From an uncultured Roseateles sp. (GTDB taxonomy: Bacteria > Pseudomonadota > Gammaproteobacteria > Burkholderiales > Burkholderiaceae_C): DNA of 64,000 bases. The stretch is taken from NCBI RefSeq assembly GCF_913777145.1, contig NZ_CAJYPS010000002.1, forward strand, positions 1 through 64,000, in the 5' to 3' direction. A model generated the notes under the pieces. The model had not been told where the DNA came from, did not search any database, and was given only the letters and a program-made list of their open reading frames with translations. The position numbers and the translations under genes were made by a program. Below, piece after piece: positions 25,826-33,967 of this stretch (position 1 is its first letter; each line of letters starts with the position of its first letter).

Positions 25826-26661
25826 AGCTCTATGTCTCCGTCAAAGACTTTGGTCGCGGGGCCGGTCATCAGCACCGGTTGAGAGTCGCCCGCCCATTCA
25901 ATGCGCAACAGGCCGCCGCGGGTCTGCACCTCCACGGCCGCGTCCAGCCAGCCCAGGCGTATGCCGGCCACCACCGCCGCGCAGGCGCCGGTGCCGCAGG
26001 CCAGGGTCTCGCCGGCGTCGCGCTCGAACACGCGCAGCGCGATACGGTCGCGCGCCAGCACCTGCATGAAGCCGACATTCACCTTGCGCGCAAAGCGCGC
26101 GTGACGCTCCAGCAGCGGGCCCAGGGTCTGCACCGGCGCGCTGTCCACGTCGTCCACGCGCAGCACCGCATGCGGATTGCCCATGGACAGCACGGCCAGC
26201 TCGGCGCCCTCGACCGGCCACAGCTCGAAGCCGTTGACCCGGCGCGGCGTCAGGCCTTGCGCGTCGAAGGGCAGCGCCGCGTGCTCGAAGACCGGCGGGC
26301 CCATGTCCACCGTGACCCGCCCATCGGGCTGCAGCGTCAGCAGCAGGCGGCGGTTCATGGTGTCGACCTTGATCTGGCGCTGGTCGGTCAGGCCGGCATC
26401 CACCACGTAGCGCACGAAGCAGCGCGCGCCGTTGCCGCAGTGCTCCACCTCGTCGCCGGTGTTGTTGAAGATGCGATAGCGGAAGTCGGCGTCGCCACCT
26501 TGCGCGGGCTCGATCACCAGGATCTGGTCGCAGCCCACGCCGAAGCGGCGGTCGCCCAGGCGCCGCATCTGCTCGGGGGTCAACGCGAAGGGCTGGCGGG
26601 TTGCATCGATGACCACGAAGTCATTGCCCGCGCCCTGCATCTTGGTGAAGCGCACTTTCAT
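25822..26661 (-). CDS. dapF: Diaminopimelate epimerase
   Basis: A 279-residue DapF with both catalytic cysteines: C75 in [12 protein letters not shown] and C222 in [11 protein letters not shown]. It interconverts LL- and meso-diaminopimelate, for lysine and peptidoglycan. The start [19 protein letters not shown] is canonical; an in-frame TTG three codons upstream is less likely. It overlaps the DUF484 gene by 4 bp and follows lpxL by 9 bp. Confidence 0.97.
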   Translation of the reverse strand: MKVRFTKMQGAGNDFVVIDATRQPFALTPEQMRRLGDRRFGVGCDQILVIEPAQGGDADFRYRIFNNTGDEVEHCGNGARCFVRYVVDAGLTDQRQIKVDTMNRRLLLTLQPDGRVTVDMGPPVFEHAALPFDAQGLTPRRVNGFELWPVEGAELAVLSMGNPHAVLRVDDVDSAPVQTLGPLLERHARFARKVNVGFMQVLARDRIALRVFERDAGETLACGTGACAAVVAGIRLGWLDAAVEVQTRGGLLRIEWAGDSQPVLMTGPATKVFDGDIEL

Positions 26662-26670
26662 GGGGAGCAA

Positions 26671-27549
26671 TTATCCGGTGGCCACACCTGGGGCCGCCCC
26701 AATATCGAGACCCCGCGGCTGCTTGTAGCGGTTGTAGCCCCACAGGTATTGGTGGGGTGCGCGCAGGATCAGGCTCTCCATCGCGGCATTCACCTGCGTC
26801 GCGGCCGCCTCGGGCGCGGCATCCGGCGCGATCTGCGGCGCCGGCAGCACATGCACCACATAGCCCTGGCCGTGCGGCAGGCGCTCGCCCCAGATCAGCA
26901 GCAGCGCCGCGCCGGTCTGCTGCACCAGGCGGGCGGCCAGCGTCATCGTGTAGGCCGGCTGGCCGAAGAACGGCGCCCACACGCCGAGGCCATCGGGCGG
27001 CACCTGGTCGGGCAGCAGGCCGATCGCCTCACCGCGGCGCAGCGCGCGGATCATCTGGCGCACGCCGGCCAACGTGGCCGGGGCGGTGGCCAGGCCGGGG
27101 CGCTCGCGCGAGCCGTCCATCAGCTCGCGCAGCGCCGCCTTGCGGTTGGGGCGGAACAGCACGGTAATGGGCGCCTCGGGGCTGGTGAAGCGCTCGGCGA
27201 TGGCCTGGGCGCAGATCTCGAAGCAGCCCAGGTGGGGCGTGAGCAACACCAGGCCCCGCTTGTCGGCCAGTGCCTGCTGGATCAGCTCGGCGCCGTCCCA
27301 GCGCAGCTTGTCCCCGAAAGGCCGGCCCTTTTGCTTGATCCACAGCCAGGGCAGTTCGGCCGCCATGCGCCCGGCCGCCGCGATGCCGCCACGCGCCGCG
27401 GCCCAGGGCACGCCCGCCTGGGCTGCGTTGGCCTTGAAGCGACGCCGGTAGGACGGCGAGGCCCAGAAGGTGATCCAGCCCAGCAATGCCCCCAAAGCGT
27501 GCAAAAACGCCAACGGGAGTCGGGCCATGAGGCGAAACAACCAAATCAT
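26671..27549 (-). CDS. lpxL: Lipid A acyltransferase (LpxL/HtrB family)
   Basis: A 292-residue membrane-associated acyltransferase of the late lipid A pathway. The N-terminal hydrophobic anchor is followed by the catalytic HX4E motif (H106, E111 in TPHLGCFEI) and the downstream [19 protein letters not shown] segment. It transfers an acyl chain to Kdo-lipid IVA or a partly acylated form at the inner membrane. It is the first gene of the lpxL-dapF-DUF484-xerC operon, divergent from metK. Which acyl position it serves cannot be told. Confidence 0.92.
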   Translation of the reverse strand: MIWLFRLMARLPLAFLHALGALLGWITFWASPSYRRRFKANAAQAGVPWAAARGGIAAAGRMAAELPWLWIKQKGRPFGDKLRWDGAELIQQALADKRGLVLLTPHLGCFEICAQAIAERFTSPEAPITVLFRPNRKAALRELMDGSRERPGLATAPATLAGVRQMIRALRRGEAIGLLPDQVPPDGLGVWAPFFGQPAYTMTLAARLVQQTGAALLLIWGERLPHGQGYVVHVLPAPQIAPDAAPEAAATQVNAAMESLILRAPHQYLWGYNRYKQPRGLDIGAAPGVATG

Positions 27550-27628
27550 TTTTTATACTTGGCCCATCGCCGAGTTACTGAACAACTTGCGGGGCGATTC
27601 ACAAATCCTGCTAAAGCGTTCGCCGCGC

Positions 27629-27668
27629 CTCCTGAGGTCTGGCAACGCCGACCCACCGCAACCAGGAG
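27629..27668 (+). promoter_or_regulatory. Hairpin sequestering the metK ribosome-binding site
   Basis: CTCCTGAGGT (27629-27638) can pair with ACCAGGAG (27661-27668), which contains the metK Shine-Dalgarno AGGAG, across a 22-nt loop. In this form the ribosome site is masked, so the 126-nt metK leader could control translation. I see no match to the SAM-I, SAM-II, SAM-V or SAH riboswitch consensus as I know them. Confidence 0.4.
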
Positions 27669-27675
27669 TTTAAAA

Positions 27676-28857
27676 GTGGCCAACGACTTCCTCTTCACGT
27701 CCGAATCGGTTTCGGAAGGACACCCCGACAAGGTGGCCGACCAGATCTCGGACGCCATCCTCGACGCCATCTTCACGCAGGACCCGCGCTCTCGCGTGGC
27801 CGCCGAGACGCTGTGCAACACCGGCCTGGTGGTGCTGGCCGGCGAGATCACGACGAATGCGCACGTCGACTACATCCAGGTCGCGCGCGACACCATCAAG
27901 CGCATCGGCTACGACAACACCGAGTACGGCATCGACTACAAGGGCTGTGCGGTGCTGGTCGCCTACGACAAGCAGAGCAACGACATCGCCCAGGGCGTGG
28001 ACCATGCCTCGGACGACCACCTGAACACCGGCGCCGGTGACCAGGGCCTGATGTTCGGCTACGCCTGCGACGAGACGCCCGAGCTGATGCCGGCGCCCAT
28101 CTACTACGCCCACCGCCTGGTGGAGCGTCAGGCCCAGCTGCGCAAGGACGGCCGACTGCCCTTCCTGCGCCCGGACGCCAAGAGCCAGGTCACGATGCGC
28201 TATGTGGACGGCAAGCCCCACAGCATCGATACCGTGGTGCTGTCCACGCAGCACAGCCCCGAGATGAGCCTGGGCGACAAGATGACGCCCGAGTTCTACG
28301 AGGCCATCCGCGAGGAACTGATCAGGCCGGTGCTGCCCAAGGAATGGCTGACCGCCGACACCAAGTATCTGATCAACCCGACCGGCCGCTTCGTCATCGG
28401 CGGCCCGCAGGGTGACTGCGGCCTGACCGGCCGCAAGATCATCGTGGACACCTATGGCGGTGCCTGCCCGCACGGCGGTGGCGCGTTCTCGGGCAAGGAC
28501 CCGACCAAGGTGGACCGCTCGGCCGCCTACGCTGCCCGCTACGTGGCCAAGAACATCGTGGCCGCCGGCCTGGCGCGCCAGTGCCAGATCCAGGTGGCCT
28601 ACGCGATCGGCGTGGCCAAGCCCATGAATGTGACGGTCTACACCGAAGGCACGGGCGTGATCTCCGACGAGAAGATCGCCGCGCTGGTCAACGAGCATTT
28701 CGACCTGCGCCCCAAGGGCATCATCCAGATGCTGGACCTGCTGCGCCCCATCTACAGCAAGACCGCCGCCTACGGCCACTTCGGCCGCGAGGAACCCGAG
28801 TTCACGTGGGAACGAACCGACAAGGCTGCAGCCTTGCGGGCTGCAGCTGGCCTGTAA
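27676..28857 (+). CDS. metK: S-adenosylmethionine synthetase
   Basis: Full-length MetK of 393 residues, starting at GTG (27676) with AGGAG 8 nt upstream. Signatures are [32 protein letters not shown] and [22 protein letters not shown]. It makes SAM from methionine and ATP in the cytosol. It is divergent from lpxL. The C-terminus [13 protein letters not shown] is normal, but a diverged second copy of the last 13 codons, with its own TAA, lies 118 bp further on at 28937-28975. Confidence 0.98.
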   Translation: MANDFLFTSESVSEGHPDKVADQISDAILDAIFTQDPRSRVAAETLCNTGLVVLAGEITTNAHVDYIQVARDTIKRIGYDNTEYGIDYKGCAVLVAYDKQSNDIAQGVDHASDDHLNTGAGDQGLMFGYACDETPELMPAPIYYAHRLVERQAQLRKDGRLPFLRPDAKSQVTMRYVDGKPHSIDTVVLSTQHSPEMSLGDKMTPEFYEAIREELIRPVLPKEWLTADTKYLINPTGRFVIGGPQGDCGLTGRKIIVDTYGGACPHGGGAFSGKDPTKVDRSAAYAARYVAKNIVAAGLARQCQIQVAYAIGVAKPMNVTVYTEGTGVISDEKIAALVNEHFDLRPKGIIQMLDLLRPIYSKTAAYGHFGREEPEFTWERTDKAAALRAAAGL

Positions 28858-28975
28858 AGGCCACCGCGCGCAAGCGCGGGTCGGTGAGTGGGCGATGCTC
28901 ATGCCGCGCAGCGGCGTGAGAAGAGACCGAAGGACGGACAAGGCCCAGGCGCTGCGTGCAGCAGCCGGCCTGTAA
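28819..28975 (+). repeat. Duplicated, diverged metK 3' end flanking a hairpin-rich insert
   Basis: The last 39 bases of metK (28819-28857, [12 protein letters not shown] stop) recur at 28937-28975 as [12 protein letters not shown] stop. The copies differ at 9 of 39 bases but at only one residue, so most differences are silent. The 79 bp between them carry hairpins (CGCGCAAGCGCG; GCCGCGCAGCGGC). The first copy contains the palindrome AAGGCTGCAGCCTT. Confidence 0.8.
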
Positions 28976-29001
28976 GCCCGCCGCACACCCATCCGACCTC
29001 A

Positions 29002-29031
29002 AAAACGGCCGCGCTCCTGCGCGGCCGTTTT
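29002..29031 (+). terminator. Rho-independent terminator downstream of metK
   Basis: AAAACGGCCGCGC (29002-29014) and GCGCGGCCGTTTT (29019-29031) form a perfect 13-bp stem with a TCCT loop and a terminal T-run. It lies 145 bp after the first metK stop and 27 bp after the duplicated end. Confidence 0.85.
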
Positions 29032-29228
29032 GCGTTCAAGGGGTCAGGTTTGACCTGTCAGAGCGACCCGATGCACGCGAAGTATTCGTGCATTCGTCTT
29101 GATGCCCGGCAAGCCTGTGCGTTGCTCGCATGCCATCGCTCACTCACGGCTTCACAAAGCCGAGCCGGCGCGCTTAGAGTCGGCACAAAGACCGGACCTC
29201 CCCTCCTGGAGCGCCGGCGGGCCTGACG
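29032..29228. promoter_or_regulatory. Intergenic region upstream of the chemoreceptor gene, with two dyads
   Basis: No gene is visible. Two inverted repeats lie here: GGTCA-GGTT-TGACC (29042-29055) and ATGCACGCGAA-GTA-TTCGTGCAT (29071-29093, one extra base in the left arm). Either could be an operator for the downstream methyl-accepting protein gene. No clear sigma-28 promoter was found. Confidence 0.35.
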
Positions 29229-29240
29229 ATGGAGACGACG

Positions 29241-30782
29241 ATGAACATGATGTCCTTGCGCATAGGCACCCGGCTCGCCCTGGGCTTCGGGGCGGTGCTG
29301 GTGCTGCTGATGCTGGCCACCGGCATGAGCTACCGGCAGCTGGGCCTGGTCGAGCCCCAGGTGGCCGACCTAGTGGAACTGCAGTCCCACCGCGACCTGG
29401 CGCAGGAATGGCGCACGCTGACCCTGCTCAACCTGACCCGCACCGACGCGGTGGCCCGCGCAGGTGGCAGCGGCCCGGTGGCCGAGACCTTCGCGGAGCC
29501 CATCAAGGCCACCAGCCAGAAGATCACCGAGACCCAGGAGCGCCTGAGCCGCGAGGCCGACGACGAGGCGACCAAGGCGGCCATGGACAAGGTGGCCGCC
29601 ACCCGCAAGGCCTATGTGGAGCAACGCAACCAGGTGTTTGCCCAGCTCAAGGCCGGTGAGCGCGAGGCGGCGCTGCAGCAGCTGGAACGCCAGATGCGCC
29701 CGGCCTCCGACGCCTACCTCGCCAGCCTCACCGAGCTGGCCGAACTGCAGGCCCAGCGGGTCAAGCTGGGGCAGCAGAGCATCGTGTCCGGCAGCCGCTC
29801 CGCCCGCGGTGTGATGCTGGCGATGGCCGCAGCCTGCATCGCGCTGGGCGCACTGGCCGCATGGCTGATCACGCGCTCCGTGGTGCAGCCGCTGCGCGTG
29901 GCCATACGCGAGGCCGAGGAGGTGGGTCAGGGCGATCTGTCGCGCGACATCCGCAGCGCCGGCGCCGACGAAACCGCCCAGCTCACCCGCACGCTGGCCA
30001 CCATGCAACAGGCGCTGCGTCAGCTGGTGGGCTCGGTGCGCCAGAACGCCGACGGCGTGGCCACGGCCAGCTCCGAGATCGCGACCGGCAACAACGACCT
30101 GTCGGCCCGCACCGAGCAGCAGGCCAGTGCGCTGGAGGAAACCGCCGCGTCCATGGAGCAGCTTCAGGCCACGGTGCGGCAGAACGCCGACAACGCGGAG
30201 CAGGCCGACCGCCTGGCCCAGGACGCGCGCGAGGTGGTGCGCCAGGGCGGTGAGGTGGTCAGCGAGGCGGTGGTGCGCATGCGCGGCATCGAGGAGAGCT
30301 CGCGCAAGATCGCCGACATCATCGGCACCATAGACGGCATCGCGTTCCAGACCAACATCCTGGCGCTGAATGCAGCGGTGGAAGCCGCGCGCGCCGGCGA
30401 GCAGGGGCGCGGCTTTGCGGTGGTGGCCGGTGAGGTGCGCACGCTGGCCCAGCGTTCGGCCGAGGCCGCCCGCGAGATCAAGGGCCTGATAGGCGACAGC
30501 GTGGAGCGCATCGAGGAAGGCGCCTCGCTGGTCAACCGCGCCGGCGAGAGCATGCAGCAGGTGGTCAGCGCCATCGGCAATGTGGCGGGCATCGTGCGCG
30601 AGATCAGCGCCGCCAGCCGCGAGCAGAGCGCCGGCGTGGCCCAGGTGGGTGAGGCCATCGCACAGATGGACCGCAGCACCCAGCAGAACGCCGCGCTGGT
30701 GGAAGAAAGCGCGGCCGCCGCCGAGAGCCTGCGGGTGCAGGCCGAGGAGCTGGTGAAGCTGGTGGCGGTGTTCCGCGTCTGA
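29241..30782 (+). CDS. Methyl-accepting chemotaxis protein
   Basis: A 513-residue membrane chemoreceptor. An N-terminal transmembrane helix ([18 protein letters not shown]) leads to a periplasmic four-helix-bundle sensor (about 35-185), a second helix ([21 protein letters not shown]), a HAMP domain and the cytoplasmic signalling domain with the highly conserved hairpin [24 protein letters not shown]. The methylation region [13 protein letters not shown] is present. There is no NWETF-like CheR/CheB tether at the C-terminus. The ATG at 29241 has GGAG 6 nt upstream; an ATG four codons earlier lacks one. No che genes are adjacent; the ligand is unknown. Confidence 0.95.
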   Translation: MNMMSLRIGTRLALGFGAVLVLLMLATGMSYRQLGLVEPQVADLVELQSHRDLAQEWRTLTLLNLTRTDAVARAGGSGPVAETFAEPIKATSQKITETQERLSREADDEATKAAMDKVAATRKAYVEQRNQVFAQLKAGEREAALQQLERQMRPASDAYLASLTELAELQAQRVKLGQQSIVSGSRSARGVMLAMAAACIALGALAAWLITRSVVQPLRVAIREAEEVGQGDLSRDIRSAGADETAQLTRTLATMQQALRQLVGSVRQNADGVATASSEIATGNNDLSARTEQQASALEETAASMEQLQATVRQNADNAEQADRLAQDAREVVRQGGEVVSEAVVRMRGIEESSRKIADIIGTIDGIAFQTNILALNAAVEAARAGEQGRGFAVVAGEVRTLAQRSAEAAREIKGLIGDSVERIEEGASLVNRAGESMQQVVSAIGNVAGIVREISAASREQSAGVAQVGEAIAQMDRSTQQNAALVEESAAAAESLRVQAEELVKLVAVFRV

Positions 30783-30826
30783 GCGCGGCGCCCCGGGCGG
30801 GCCTCACGCCGCCCCGGGTGGCGTGC

Positions 30827-31966
30827 TCAGTTCGCCAAACGCCAGTCGCCCTTGTCTATGGTCAGCAGCACGCGGGCGCTGTCTTCCAGACCCCAGTGGT
30901 CCTTGGCGGTGTAGCGGATCACGCCCTGCGTGATGGTCACGCCCGACGTGGTCTCCAGCGCGTCCTTCAGCGCCGCACGGAACTCCGGCGTACCCGGCCT
31001 GGCCTTCTTCAGCGCCACCGGCACCGCGGCCTGCAGCAGCAGGTAGGCGTCATAGCCGTGGGCCGAGAACTGGTTGCGCGAGCCGGCGCCGAACTGCTGC
31101 TCGTAGCGGGTCACGAACTCGGTCGCGAGCTTCTTGGACGGGTGGCTGGCCGGCAGCGCCTCGGGCATCACCGCCAGGCCGGCCACCACGAAGGCGCCGT
31201 CCACGTCCTTGCCGCCCAGGCGCATCAGGTCGCGCGACGCGGCGCCGTGGGTCTGGTAGATGCGACCCTTGTAGCCGCGCTCGATCAGCGCCTTGTGCGG
31301 CATCGCCGCGCCGCTGCCCGAGGCACCGATCAGGATGGCGTCCGGGTGCACCATGGTGACCTTGATCGCCTGTGCGCTGACGCTGGTGTCGGCGCGCGCG
31401 AAGCGTTCGGTGGCCAGGGACTTGAGCCCCGCCTTGGCCGCCTGCGCGTCGAAGGCCTTGAGCCAGGTCTCGCCATAGGCATCGGCATAGCCCAGGAAGG
31501 CATAGGTCTTCACGCCGTTCTTCTTCATGTGCTCCACCAGCGCCGAGGCCATCAGCGGCGTGGACTGCGCGACGCGGAAGGTCCAGGCGTCCTTGCCATC
31601 GGGCAGGTCCACCGGCGAGGTGGAGATCTGCACCGTCTGCCCCTCCAGCGCGACCGCTGACAGCGCCACCGAGGCCGGCGTGGCGGTGGAGCCCACGATC
31701 ACGTCCACCTTGTCCTCGGCGACAAAGCGCCGACCGTTCTTGACCGACTGGGTGGTGTCGGACGCGTCGTCCAGCACGATGAGCTTGAGCTTCTCGCCGC
31801 CCACGCTGTCGGGCCACATCGCGATGCCGTTGCGGGTGGGAATGCCCAGGCCCGAGGCCGGGCCGGTCAGCGGCAGGCTCACGCCGACGGTGATGTCGGC
31901 CCGGGCGGTGCCTAGGGCCAGCGCGCCGACGAGGGCCGCCAGCCAGGGAGCAAGGTTTGCTTTCAT
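30827..31966 (-). CDS. ABC transporter substrate-binding protein (type 1 periplasmic fold, LivK-like)
   Basis: A 379-residue exported binding protein: signal peptide to about ARA, then ITVGVSLPLTGPASGLGIPTRNGI, typical of branched-chain amino acid/aromatic acid binding proteins. It would deliver a ligand to a LivHMGF-type ABC transporter, but no permease or ATPase gene is adjacent, so it is an orphan. AGGAG lies 6 nt before the ATG at 31966. The MarR gene is 79 bp upstream on the same strand, and the flavin monooxygenase beyond it suggests uptake of an aromatic compound; that is inference. Confidence 0.9.
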   Translation of the reverse strand: MKANLAPWLAALVGALALGTARADITVGVSLPLTGPASGLGIPTRNGIAMWPDSVGGEKLKLIVLDDASDTTQSVKNGRRFVAEDKVDVIVGSTATPASVALSAVALEGQTVQISTSPVDLPDGKDAWTFRVAQSTPLMASALVEHMKKNGVKTYAFLGYADAYGETWLKAFDAQAAKAGLKSLATERFARADTSVSAQAIKVTMVHPDAILIGASGSGAAMPHKALIERGYKGRIYQTHGAASRDLMRLGGKDVDGAFVVAGLAVMPEALPASHPSKKLATEFVTRYEQQFGAGSRNQFSAHGYDAYLLLQAAVPVALKKARPGTPEFRAALKDALETTSGVTITQGVIRYTAKDHWGLEDSARVLLTIDKGDWRLAN

Positions 31967-32045
31967 CGTGTCTCCTGAGTTGTGATTCACCAAGCCTTCT
32001 GCGGGCTCACGAGGGGTGGCAGCGCCGCAACCGGCGCCACCGGGT

Positions 32046-32504
32046 TCAGCCGGCGCCCAGCTTGCGCAACAGGGCCAGCAACTGCTCTTTCTCGGCCGGG
32101 CTCAGCGCCGCCGAGATGCGTTCGTCATGCGCCTTCACCGCCCGCTTGTAGCGCTGCAGCTGGCGCGCCCCGGCACGGGTGAGCTGCAGGCTGTAGGAGC
32201 GCCGGTCGTCCGAAGCCTGGCGCTCGACCAGGCCCTTCTTCTCGAAACCGTCGATCAACGCCACCACACCGGAGCGCGCAATGCCCATCACCTCGGCCAG
32301 GCGGGTCTGCGAGATGCCCGGGTTGTTCTCGACGATGACCAGCGACGAGAAGCGCTGCGGCGTGAGGTCCTCGGCCTCCAGCGCGGCGGCGAAATCCTCG
32401 TAGATGCTCAGCTGCGCGCGCCGCACCGCATAGCCGACCAGCTCATCGAGCAGGTCGTAGGCCACGCCCTCGATGCGGGCGTTGAAGTGGATGCGCGTCG
32501 CCAA
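32046..32504 (-). CDS. MarR-family transcriptional regulator
   Basis: A 152-residue winged-helix regulator with helix-turn-helix ISQTRLAEVMGIARSGVVALIDGFEKKGLVERQASDDRRSYSLQLT, the MarR hallmark. A TTG start at 32504 is preferred because GAGGAG lies 5 nt upstream; the frame is open 16 codons further. It is divergent from a flavin monooxygenase gene, with a 17-bp near-palindrome between them (32554-32570). MarR proteins are often relieved by aromatic acids, and control of the monooxygenase and the binding protein is a reasonable inference. Confidence 0.9.
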   Translation of the reverse strand: MATRIHFNARIEGVAYDLLDELVGYAVRRAQLSIYEDFAAALEAEDLTPQRFSSLVIVENNPGISQTRLAEVMGIARSGVVALIDGFEKKGLVERQASDDRRSYSLQLTRAGARQLQRYKRAVKAHDERISAALSPAEKEQLLALLRKLGAG

Positions 32505-32553
32505 ACCGTCTCCTCGTCTTGCGCGCTGCCGCGCTTGTGTTCTTGGAAGCAAC

Positions 32554-32570
32554 TGTTATAGGCTAGAACA
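32554..32570. promoter_or_regulatory. Candidate MarR operator
   Basis: TGTTATAG-G-CTAGAACA is a 17-bp dyad with 7 of 8 paired positions. It lies 50 bp before the MarR start and 54 bp before the monooxygenase start, as expected for a shared operator. Length and symmetry are typical of MarR sites. Confidence 0.55.
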
Positions 32571-32624
32571 ATTCGGCGGGCGTGTCATTCTGCGACGCAG
32601 CATCCGCCGAGCAAGGAGACAGCC

Positions 32625-33863
32625 GTGAAAGTGACGATTGCAGGCGCCGGCATAGGCGGGCTCACGCTGGCGCTGATGCTGCATGAGCGGGGCGTGGAGG
32701 TGGACCTCTACGAGGCGGTCAGCGAGATCCGGCCGCTGGGCGTGGGCATCAATCTGCTGCCCCATGCCAGCCAGCAGCTGTGCCGGCTGGGGCTGGAGGA
32801 AGCGCTGGCCGAGCGCGCCATCGAAACCTCCACCCTCGCCTACTTCAACAAGTTCGGCCAGGAGATCTGGCGCGAGGCCCGCGGCCGCGCGGCCGGCTAC
32901 GACCACCCGCAGTTCTCCATCCACCGCGGCGAGCTGCAGCTGTGCCTGCTGGCCAAGGTCAAGGAACGGCTGGGGCCACAGCGGGTGCACGAGGGCCATG
33001 CCTTCACCGGCTTCGAGCAGAGCGCCGACCGCGTGGCGGCCCGCTTCACGCGGCGCGCCGACGGCCGCACGGTGGAAGTGCTCAGCGACGTGCTGGTGGG
33101 TGCGGACGGCATCCATTCCGCGGTGCGCCGCGTGCTCTACCCGCAGGGCGACCAGCCGCGCTTCTCGGGCCGCATGCTGTGGCGCGCGGTCACCGAGGCC
33201 GCCCCCTACATGGACGGCCGCAGCATGTTCATGGCCGGCCACCAGGACCAAAAGTTCGTCGCCTATCCGATCTCGGAGCCGCTGCGCCGCGAGGGCCGCG
33301 CGCGCATCAACTGGATCGCCGAGCTGCGCGTGCCCCAGGGCGAGCTGCCCGGCACCGACTGGAACCGCGTCGTCGACAAGTCGGTGTTCGCCGCGCCCTT
33401 CCAGAGCTGGCGCTGGGACTGGATAGACATCCCCGCGCTGATCGATGGCGCCGAGGCCATCTACGAGTTCCCGCTGGTGGACCGCGACCCGCTGCCGCGC
33501 TGGACCTTTGGCCGCGTGACGCTGCTGGGCGATGCCGCCCACCCCATGTACCCGATAGGCTCCAACGGCAGCGCCCAGGCCATCCTGGACGCGCGCTACC
33601 TGTGCGACTGCCTGGCGGACGAACCCGACACGCCCTACGCGCTGCGCGAGTACGAGGCCGAGCGCCTGCCGCGCACCACCGGCATCGTGCTGCGCAACCG
33701 CATGAACGGGCCGGAGCAGGTGATGCAGATGGCCGAGGCGCGCGCGCCCCAGGGCTTCCGGCACATCGAGGACGTGATCCCGCGCGACACGCTGGAGGCG
33801 ATCTCGCTGCGCTACAAGCGCCTGGCCGGCTTCGACAAGGACAGCCTCAAGGCGCGCGGCTGA
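32625..33863 (+). CDS. FAD-dependent monooxygenase
   Basis: A 412-residue class A flavoprotein monooxygenase. Motifs in order are GxGxxG at 7-12 (VTIAGAGIGGLTLAL), the DG motif VLVGADGIHSAVRR, and the GD motif VTLLGDAAHPMYPIGSNGSAQAILDARYL. It resembles PhzS/3-hydroxybenzoate hydroxylase-type proteins (flavin-dependent oxidoreductases). It would hydroxylate an aromatic substrate with NAD(P)H and O2. GTG start with AAGGAG 6 nt upstream. It is divergent from a MarR regulator. The substrate is unknown. Confidence 0.9.
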   Translation: MKVTIAGAGIGGLTLALMLHERGVEVDLYEAVSEIRPLGVGINLLPHASQQLCRLGLEEALAERAIETSTLAYFNKFGQEIWREARGRAAGYDHPQFSIHRGELQLCLLAKVKERLGPQRVHEGHAFTGFEQSADRVAARFTRRADGRTVEVLSDVLVGADGIHSAVRRVLYPQGDQPRFSGRMLWRAVTEAAPYMDGRSMFMAGHQDQKFVAYPISEPLRREGRARINWIAELRVPQGELPGTDWNRVVDKSVFAAPFQSWRWDWIDIPALIDGAEAIYEFPLVDRDPLPRWTFGRVTLLGDAAHPMYPIGSNGSAQAILDARYLCDCLADEPDTPYALREYEAERLPRTTGIVLRNRMNGPEQVMQMAEARAPQGFRHIEDVIPRDTLEAISLRYKRLAGFDKDSLKARG

Positions 33864-33879
33864 GTCGCCGGAGGCATGG

Positions 33880-33905
33880 CACGACGGCAAAAAGCCGCCG
33901 TCGTG
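33880..33905 (+). terminator. Hairpin after the flavin monooxygenase gene
   Basis: CACGACGGC and GCCGTCGTG form a perfect 9-bp stem with an 8-nt loop 17 bp after the stop codon. Only GTTGAT follows, so it is a terminator with a weak T-run at best. Confidence 0.45.
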
Positions 33906-33967
33906 TTGATAGGCCCTAGTCCCCCCGGGCCAGGCGGGCCACGGCGGTGCACCGCAAAATCCGCCCG

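Noticed and set aside
27550..27675. Known SAM or SAH riboswitch before metK
   Set aside because: The leader does not show the conserved cores of SAM-I, SAM-II, SAM-V or SAH riboswitches; only an unassigned Shine-Dalgarno hairpin is reported.
30783..30826. Hairpin terminator after the chemoreceptor gene
   Set aside because: The GC-rich stretch holds direct repeats of CGCCCCGGG, not a good inverted repeat, and lacks a T-run.
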